From positions 1-38,399 of the forward strand of contig JAUCQB010000010.1 of NCBI GenBank assembly GCA_030372985.1: 38,399 bases of DNA. The letters are read 5' to 3'. This DNA is from Phycisphaerae bacterium (GTDB lineage: Bacteria; Planctomycetota; Phycisphaerae; UBA1845; PWPN01). A model generated the notes under the pieces. That model saw only the letters and a program-made list of their open reading frames with translations. It made no database searches and was not told the origin of the DNA. The position numbers and the translations under genes were made by a program. Within the stretch, counting starts at the first letter, position 1; every line of letters starts with the position of its first letter. Below, piece after piece: positions 33,798 to 38,399 of the stretch.

Positions 33798-34829
33798 TTA
33801 TTGGGCTCGTTCCTTGATCGCCTTGATCATCATCGGGATCACTTTGTTCAGGTCGCCCACGACGCCGTAGTGGGCCACGGAGAAAATCGGGGCGTTGGGG
33901 TCTTTGTTGATGGCGATGATCTTGGCGGATTCTTCCATCCCCGCACGGTGCTGGATGGCCCCGCTGATCCCGCAAGCCACGTAGAGGGCCGGCCGCACCG
34001 TGGTTCCCGTCTGGCCGATCTGGTGCTCCTTGCCGACCAGGCCGCTGTCCACGGCGGCGCGAGATGCGCCCACCGCCGCGCCCAGGGCCCCGGCCAGGTC
34101 GTAGATCAACTGGAAATTCTCCCGGCTGCCGACCCCGCCGCCGCCGGCCACGATCACTCTCGCGCCCTTGAGGTTGATCTTCTGCTTCTCACGGTGTCGT
34201 TCGACAATCTTCACCGCCCCGGCGACCCCATCAAGGCTGACTTTTTCCGAGATGATGTCGCCCGTCCGTTTCGGGTTACCGTCGGCCAGACGCATCACCC
34301 CCTCGCGAACGGTTGCCATCTGCGGCCAGCGATGGGGATTGACGATGGTGGCGATGATGTTCCCGCCAAAAGCCGGTCGAATCTGCAGCAGGAGATCCTT
34401 GAACGTCTCCTTGCTCTTGGGATCGGTGTAATCGCCGATGTCCAGGTCGGTGCAATCGGCGGTCAGACCGGCCTTCATTTCCGAGGCGACGCGAGGTGCC
34501 AGATCTCGTCCCAGCGCCGTGGCCCCGTACAGGACGATTTGCGGTCTGTGCTTGCTGATCAGTTCGCAGACAACGCGGGCATAGGGCAGCGTCCGGTAGT
34601 GCTCCAGTTGCGGATCGTCAACGCAGTAGACGTGATCCACGCCGTGTGCGATCAGGCGACCGGACAGGTCGCGCACTCCGTGGCCCGGAAGCACCGCGCC
34701 CATCCTGACCTTCAGGCGGTCGGCCATCTCGCGGGCCTTGCCGCAGAGCTCCAGCGAAACCTCGCTGAGGTTGCCGTCTTCCTGCTCCGCGAAGACCCAG
34801 ACTTCACCTTTCCGATTCGGTTCAATCAT
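33798..34829 (-). CDS. etfA: Electron transfer flavoprotein alpha subunit
   Basis: EtfA carries the FAD of the ETF heterodimer that shuttles electrons from acyl-CoA dehydrogenases to the quinone pool. The 343-residue protein has the FAD-binding C-terminal domain: [67 protein letters not shown] and [13 protein letters not shown]. The N-terminal part shows [12 protein letters not shown] and the [18 protein letters not shown] segment. The ATG at 34829 lies 100 bp after the etfB stop, with a modest GAGCGG ribosome site. Middle gene of etfB-etfA-acd. Confidence 0.95.
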   Translation of the reverse strand: MIEPNRKGEVWVFAEQEDGNLSEVSLELCGKAREMADRLKVRMGAVLPGHGVRDLSGRLIAHGVDHVYCVDDPQLEHYRTLPYARVVCELISKHRPQIVLYGATALGRDLAPRVASEMKAGLTADCTDLDIGDYTDPKSKETFKDLLLQIRPAFGGNIIATIVNPHRWPQMATVREGVMRLADGNPKRTGDIISEKVSLDGVAGAVKIVERHREKQKINLKGARVIVAGGGGVGSRENFQLIYDLAGALGAAVGASRAAVDSGLVGKEHQIGQTGTTVRPALYVACGISGAIQHRAGMEESAKIIAINKDPNAPIFSVAHYGVVGDLNKVIPMMIKAIKERAQ

Positions 34830-34929
34830 ATCCGCTCAACTCTCAGTCCAGGCCATCAGAACCCCGTTCTGCCCTGGAAGCTGCAACTGCCGGAACAGGA
34901 CGCTGACGGCCGATCGCTGACAGCTCGTT

Positions 34930-35844
34930 TTACCCCAATGTACGGTCCACGATCAGTTCGTGAACCATGTCTCGGATTCCCTCCGAAGTCGCCGGGACCT
35001 CAGCATAACCCTCTTTCTTGAGCACAATCGACTGGATGCGGTGGACCTTGGTCGGTGAGCCCGACATGCCGCACCAGGCCAGATCCGCCCCGATGTCCTC
35101 CAGGCCCCATTGTTCGATCAGCAGCTTGCGGCTCTGGAGATCGGCCACCCGGCGGGCAACCTCATTCGCCTGCTCATCGGCCGAGGCACCCGGCATCTGC
35201 TGGGCGACATCCGCGGCGATCTCGGCCTGGGCTCTGGCCCGCTTGTACAGCATCACCCGTTTGGCCGCCGCCGGTCGCGGCTCGTTGGCCGTGTCAATCA
35301 CGGTCATCAACACCGGCATCCGGCATTCCACAATCTCCCAGCCGTTGCCGACGTTGCGGCGAGCCCGGACCGTCCGCCCGGTCAGCTCCACGATCTGCTC
35401 CAGGTACGTCACCTGCGGAATGCCCAGTTTCTCGGCCATCTGCGGGCCAACCTGGGCGGTATCGCCGTCGATGGCCTGCCGGCCGCAAAACACCATGTCG
35501 AACTTGCCGACGCTTTTGACCGCACGCGACAGAATGTAGCTGGTTGCGAGCGTGTCGCTGGCCGCGGCACGGCGATCGGTTACCAGGATGGCGCGGTCCG
35601 CCCCTCGGTAGAGGCAATCCCGCAACACATCGCAGGCCGCCGGCGGCCCCATGGTGATCGCCGTGACCGTCCCGCCGTGCATCTCCCGCACCCGCAGAGC
35701 CGCCTCGAGGGCGTGCAGATCCTCGGGGTTAAAAATGGCAGGCAAGGCCGCACGATTCACCGTTCCGTCGGCCTTCATGGCCTCGCCGGTGATGTTGGCG
35801 GTATCCGGGACCTGCTTGACACAGACAACGCAGTCGTAGCTCAA
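34930..35844 (-). CDS. etfB: Electron transfer flavoprotein beta subunit
   Basis: EtfB pairs with EtfA and binds AMP (or a second FAD in bifurcating forms). The 304-residue protein starts at TTG 35844 (GGGAG seven bases upstream), giving MSYDCVVCVKQVPDTANITG, the usual EtfB N-terminus. Further signatures: NPEDLHALEAALRV, GGTVTAITMGPP, DRAILVTD, VFCGRQAIDGDTAQVGPQMA and NVGNGWEIVECRMPVLMTV. The C-terminal third is the arm that wraps EtfA. It is the first gene of its operon. The frame stays open upstream, but a longer start would add a low-complexity Gly/Arg stretch. Confidence 0.94.
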   Translation of the reverse strand: MSYDCVVCVKQVPDTANITGEAMKADGTVNRAALPAIFNPEDLHALEAALRVREMHGGTVTAITMGPPAACDVLRDCLYRGADRAILVTDRRAAASDTLATSYILSRAVKSVGKFDMVFCGRQAIDGDTAQVGPQMAEKLGIPQVTYLEQIVELTGRTVRARRNVGNGWEIVECRMPVLMTVIDTANEPRPAAAKRVMLYKRARAQAEIAADVAQQMPGASADEQANEVARRVADLQSRKLLIEQWGLEDIGADLAWCGMSGSPTKVHRIQSIVLKKEGYAEVPATSEGIRDMVHELIVDRTLG

Positions 35845-35993
35845 ACCATTGCTCCCACGCTTGCGGCCCGACCCGCCCGAACCATGACCCCGCCAGGGGC
35901 GGGCGCGCCACAACCGCAGCCACGCCTCCGAGAAGGTGCGCTCGGATCACGTCCCCGACGCAGAACCGGGCCGCGCCAGGCAATAGAGCGGAG

Positions 35994-36022
35994 ATGTTAG
36001 CCGTCGGGCCAAAGACCGTCAA
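35994..36022 (-). promoter_or_regulatory. Promoter of the etfB-etfA-acd operon
   Basis: Minus strand TTGACG (36022-36017) and TAACAT (35999-35994), spacer 17 bp, five and four of six matches. It leaves a G+C-rich leader of about 140 nt before the etfB TTG, with several possible hairpins near 35870-35915. Confidence 0.5.
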
Positions 36023-36071
36023 TCGTTCGCTCTGGCGGGGTTCTGTCCGCCCGGTCCGCCCCACCACCGGC

Positions 36072-36100
36072 TTGTCCCGAGGCCTGTAGGGGCCTATACT
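36072..36100 (+). promoter_or_regulatory. Promoter of the Nfu-type gene
   Basis: TTGTCC (36072-36077) and TATACT (36095-36100), spacer 17 bp, four and five of six matches. It points away from the etfB promoter, the two -35 boxes being about 50 bp apart. The start codon is about 45 nt after the expected transcription start. Confidence 0.55.
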
Positions 36101-36151
36101 TAGAACACTTGTAGTCGGACAACCGTGGTTACTCACAAGAGGCACAACACT

Positions 36152-36409
36152 ATGCCAGACACAACCGGCGAAGCAGCAGGCTCCATCCGCAGCCGAGTGG
36201 CGGCGGTCATCGAAAAGATCCGGCCCTACATCCAGGGAGACGGTGGCGATATCGAGCTGGTCGACGTCGACGCGAACAACGCCGTCCATGTCCGGCTTCA
36301 GGGCGCCTGTTCCGGTTGTCCCTCGGCTGCGATGACGCTCAAGATGGGCGTGGAGAGGGCTATCAAGCAGCAAGTGCCTGAAATCACGGAAGTTGTCCGG
36401 GTTGGGTAG
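36152..36409 (+). CDS. Nfu/NifU C-terminal-type Fe-S cluster carrier
   Basis: These small proteins hold a [4Fe-4S] cluster at a CxxC motif, usually between two subunits, and pass it to target enzymes. The 85-residue product shows IEKIRPYIQGDGGDIELVDV and VRLQGACSGCPSAAMTLK, with C53 and C56 as ligands, then VERAIKQQVPEI. It is the stand-alone NifU C-terminal domain without the A-type scaffold. ATG 36152 follows AAGAGG at 10 nt; a GTG 27 nt upstream is possible. It is monocistronic with its own promoter. Confidence 0.93.
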   Translation: MPDTTGEAAGSIRSRVAAVIEKIRPYIQGDGGDIELVDVDANNAVHVRLQGACSGCPSAAMTLKMGVERAIKQQVPEITEVVRVG

Positions 36410-37017
36410 GACCGATCCGCTCGTCCCAGCGGCGGCGCGGGCCAGCATCTGCTCCAGTTAGCGAATACTGAGATGTCACGGGCGAACCGGCCGCGCAGCC
36501 GAGTTTCCGCCGTCAACCGTCCGATGGACGATGGATCATTGAAAACCGTGCGGCAGTCAGTCATGCGCACCGCGCTTCTCAGGGCCGAAGGCCGGCGGGC
36601 AAGAACCGCCGCCCGCGCCGGGAATCAGCCTGCCTCCCCGCAGGCAACCGCGGAAACAACCTGATCAAACAGAGATATCACCCTTTCTTCGCCCAGGAGC
36701 GGTCGGCGCGGGTGCCCGACCTCGTTTTCGAGTTGGGCGAGCCGCGATCACGGCGGGTAACGACTCCAGGGAACACCCACCGCAGCCTCGACCCACGCCA
36801 CGGTGCAGACTGAGTCAACCCATCAACCCGCTCTTCGGCGAATCCGGCCGACATCAAGGGATGTGAAACCGACCGTCCCGGGAAACGGGCCTGTTTCATG
36901 GATGCCACCCGTGTCATCCATTAGGGGATTTCCCCATTGAGTCCTCTGGTCCTGGCTGGTGTTGTACGAAAAAGAAGCATGATGCCAAGTGGGTCGCAAA
37001 AAAATGGCACAAAACGC
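36410..37017. other. Gene-poor intergenic region
   Basis: About 600 bp with no convincing gene on either strand. Small hairpins cluster at its right side: CCCG-GGAAA-CGGG (36877-36889), ATGGATG/CATCCAT (36898-36904 with 36915-36921) and GGGG-ATTT-CCCC (36924-36935). Some could end the Nfu transcript or belong to the repeat-rich region that follows. No recognised RNA family. Confidence 0.45.
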
Positions 37018-37046
37018 TTGACAGCCGACAAGTTGTGGTGTATGTT
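37018..37046 (+). promoter_or_regulatory. Orphan sigma-70-like promoter
   Basis: A perfect TTGACA (37018-37023) and TATGTT (37041-37046) are exactly 17 bp apart, the best -35 in the window. No credible gene begins within 450 bp downstream; the next one (37523) is far and beyond repeats. It may drive a non-coding RNA or be the leftover promoter of a lost transposase gene. Confidence 0.5.
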
Positions 37047-37065
37047 TGTTGACGTTGCGAGCAAG

Positions 37066-37209
37066 AAGGGGCCCCAGCTCTTTTGTGATCTTCGCCTGAT
37101 TGACGACGTGGTCAATCAGGCCCCCAGGACCAACGCGGGCCCATCGTGGCATCGGCTGAAGAGCAGTATAGTGGTATATGGAAGTCACCAAAAAGAGCTG
37201 CGTCCCCTT
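37066..37209 (+). ncRNA. Possible structured non-coding RNA or mobile-element core
   Basis: AAGGGG...AGCTCTTTT (37066-37084) is complementary to AAAAGAGCT...CCCCTT (37191-37209): 9 bp plus 6 bp around a 4-nt internal mismatch. Inside it, CCTGATTGAC-GACGTG-GTCAATCAGG (37095-37120) is a perfect 10-bp hairpin. The orphan promoter would start transcripts near 37053, just before the outer stem. No known family was recognised and no T-run terminator follows. Confidence 0.3.
37095..37120. repeat. Perfect 10-bp inverted repeat
   Basis: CCTGATTGAC and GTCAATCAGG flank the 6-bp loop GACGTG. It is the strongest simple hairpin in the gene-poor region. Confidence 0.75.
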
Positions 37210-37247
37210 TTCCGGTTCCAAAAAGAGCTGCGTCCCCTTTTCCGGTT
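37188..37247 (+). repeat. Two perfect tandem 30-bp repeats
   Basis: The unit starts CCAAAAAGAGCTGCGTCCCC and ends TTTTCCGGTT; copies at 37188-37217 and 37218-37247 are identical. Related inverted copies lie at 37066-37084 (AGCTCTTTT core) and, degenerate, at 38283-38303. The pattern resembles REP-type units associated with REP-associated tyrosine transposases, which are absent here. With only two contiguous copies and no spacer this is not a CRISPR array. Confidence 0.75.
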
Positions 37248-37522
37248 GCGATTATGCTGGGGAGAGTTGCAGGCCCCTCACCGCGAAGAGGTCAGCTGAA
37301 AGGGCATCAAGCGGTTCTTTCTGCTCACTTGCGTTGCGTAGAACAGACGGAAAGATCATCTACGGACCTAGAGCCTTGTCGATCGGTGTAGCTGCAGCTC
37401 CCCGTGCTTTTCCGCTCGGCTGCGCCGACGTAGTGCCTGGGCGACGGGCTTGACAGTGTGGGCGGATTGGTCGAGTGCGCCATTGCCCAACTTCAAACTC
37501 AGTCGGTGAGGGACAATACGCC

Positions 37523-37978
37523 ATGAACCACAAGACCACTCCGTGCCTCCCTTACGGACGAGTGCAAAGATCGACCAAGTCGGTTTCTGCCGCTCTGGTG
37601 ATTCTCAGCTTGGCAAGCATCGTTTTAATTGGGGCTGCGTTCTATGTTCCGCCGCTGGAAAGTGGCGCGCCACCTTCGCCTCTGTCTGCGGTTCTGTCCA
37701 ATCCCATCGCTTGGTTGCCTTTCCTGCTGTCTGCCACCGGAATCTGTCTAGTCTGGCACCATGGCTGGCGATCCTCCCCGAGGGTAGCTTTGTGGGCTGT
37801 CTCACTACTGGTTCTGTCGATTCTCTTGACTGTCCAGGCATACGCGTCCGCGGTGCATCGCTATAACACCTTTAATCTGCTCAAGCAGATGGCCGTTCCG
37901 CCGCCTTCAACGCACTCGTGGAAACCCCTGTTGGAGGAGCCGGATCGGAAACGGCCCGTGAAAGGGGCAAGACCGTAA
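37523..37978 (+). CDS. Small three-helix membrane protein
   Basis: A 151-residue protein of unknown function. Hydrophobic segments are visible at about 24-43 (ALVILSLASIVLIGAAFYV), 62-80 (AWLPFLLSATGICLVW) and 87-107 (ALWAVSLLVLSILLTVQAYA). The N-terminus is polar and basic (MNHKTTPCLPYGRVQRSTK); the C-terminal tail is proline- and lysine/arginine-rich. ATG 37523 has GTGAGGGA upstream. It stands alone among repeats. Base composition is lower in G+C than that of neighbours such as etfA, hinting at a different origin. No family recognised. Confidence 0.55.
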   Translation: MNHKTTPCLPYGRVQRSTKSVSAALVILSLASIVLIGAAFYVPPLESGAPPSPLSAVLSNPIAWLPFLLSATGICLVWHHGWRSSPRVALWAVSLLVLSILLTVQAYASAVHRYNTFNLLKQMAVPPPSTHSWKPLLEEPDRKRPVKGARP

Positions 37979-38399
37979 AAGGTCAGGATGCTTTTTCTGC
38001 TCCAATAGAAGAGACATCGGGACGGCTAAGATAACGGGACACCCATTAGCCCCCGTGTTGTCAAGCGAAAAACCTCCCGTGGCAGATCTTTCTTTGTCAG
38101 ATTGACCGCCTGAAACCGCCGAAGTTGCTGGCTTTGCTCGTCGTACGCGTCCCGGTTCTCGTTTCGCATGGTTGTCGTGCATCTGTCGGGCACGCACCAG
38201 TCACCCATCAGGATCAAGGCCGTCGGGACGGTCCGCGAGGAACCCTTCCCGGCCCCTGGCTCTTTCGAGCCCCAAGTCTCGAAACGGGGACGTAGCTAGT
38301 TTTCGGAGAGCTGTGGGCCCCTCAACAGAGCTCGGGGCAAGCATTCAGCGATCAGCTATCAGCAGTCAAAGGGGTGGTGTTTTACCGCAGTGGACGCAG
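37979..38399. other. Gene-poor right end with degenerate repeat copies
   Basis: I see no gene with a ribosome site and recognisable product here. Repeats: CGGGAC twice (38020-38040 region); AACGGGGACGTAGCTAGTTT (38284-38303), a degenerate inverted copy of the 30-bp repeat core; GGAGAGCTGTGGGCCCCTCA (38305-38324), matching GGAGAGTTGCAGGCCCCTCA (37261-37280) at 17 of 20 bases; and short CAGCNATCAG-type units (38346-38364). Confidence 0.5.

Noticed and set aside
32173..33870. 565-codon open frame antisense to acyl-CoA dehydrogenase
   Set aside because: Sense strand encodes a textbook acyl-CoA dehydrogenase; the antisense frame shows no family feature.
36410..37017. Possible tRNA or other stable RNA gene in the long gap
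   Set aside because: No T-loop/anticodon arrangement and only small, separate hairpins were seen.
36823..37221. 132-codon open frame on the minus strand
   Set aside because: It begins in a copy of the 30-bp repeat, lacks a ribosome site and crosses the palindrome and orphan promoter; product not recognised.
37188..37247. Possible CRISPR because of 30-bp exact repeats
   Set aside because: Only two copies, directly abutting, no spacers and no cas genes.
38026..38217. Short minus-strand frame (63 codons, RNENRDAYDEQSQQLRRF)
   Set aside because: Polar and protein-like in composition, but no clear ribosome site and no family recognised; may be a remnant of a transposon-borne gene, not enough to call.

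Overview
The window looks like a chromosomal segment of a G+C-rich member of the Planctomycetota, probably a Phycisphaerae-like lineage. The main clue is a very large secreted protein with a dockerin-like, calcium-loop tail (DxDxDxDxxDF, twice). Secreted glycosidases, many TTG/GTG starts that are supported by Shine-Dalgarno sequences, and planctomycete-style interspersed palindromes agree with this. No rRNA, tRNA, prophage or CRISPR array was seen. The taxonomic call is an inference from protein style, not a measurement.

Layout. 1-1.5 kb: a complete IS630-family element nested inside an IS5-family transposase gene, of which only the 5' part remains in view. 1.5-5.3 kb: one giant secreted multidomain protein (+). 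5.3-17.4 kb: a minus-strand block read as addB, addA, comEC, a tandem-PilZ protein and metF. addB/addA overlap by 8 bp and addA/comEC by up to 65 bp, so a recombination helicase-nuclease is coupled to the DNA-uptake channel. 17.6-27.3 kb: two large secreted glycosidases (a GH78-like rhamnosidase and a clan-A-like TIM barrel enzyme) with a PIN-toxin/antitoxin pair and a UvrD/PcrA-type helicase between them. 27.5-28.5 kb: a small two-TM protein and an ArgA-type GNAT acetyltransferase. 28.7-32.0 kb (+): rarA, 5-formyl-THF cyclo-ligase and a LysM/L,D-transpeptidase, behind a structured leader. 32.0-35.9 kb (-): etfB, etfA and an acyl-CoA dehydrogenase, an electron-transfer/fatty-acid oxidation operon. 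36.1 kb (+): a small Nfu-type Fe-S carrier, divergent from etfB. 36.4-38.4 kb: gene-poor DNA with repeats, an orphan promoter, a palindrome and one small membrane protein; probably mobile-element debris.

How parts may work together. AddAB and ComEC could link DNA import with end processing and recombination; RarA and the UvrD-like helicase add further replication/repair functions. MetF and 5-formyl-THF cyclo-ligase are both one-carbon (folate) enzymes but lie in different operons. EtfAB takes electrons from the adjacent acyl-CoA dehydrogenase; Nfu may serve Fe-S proteins such as AddB, which carries the four-cysteine cluster signature.

The most interesting non-coding signal is the 28.675-28.856 kb leader of rarA. 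A promoter-like pair is followed by a branched RNA closed by a 10-bp stem, and this stem is mutually exclusive with an alternative stem that would control a hairpin touching the rarA start codon. The second is an orphan consensus-like promoter at 37.02 kb feeding a foldable, repeat-bounded region with no convincing gene.
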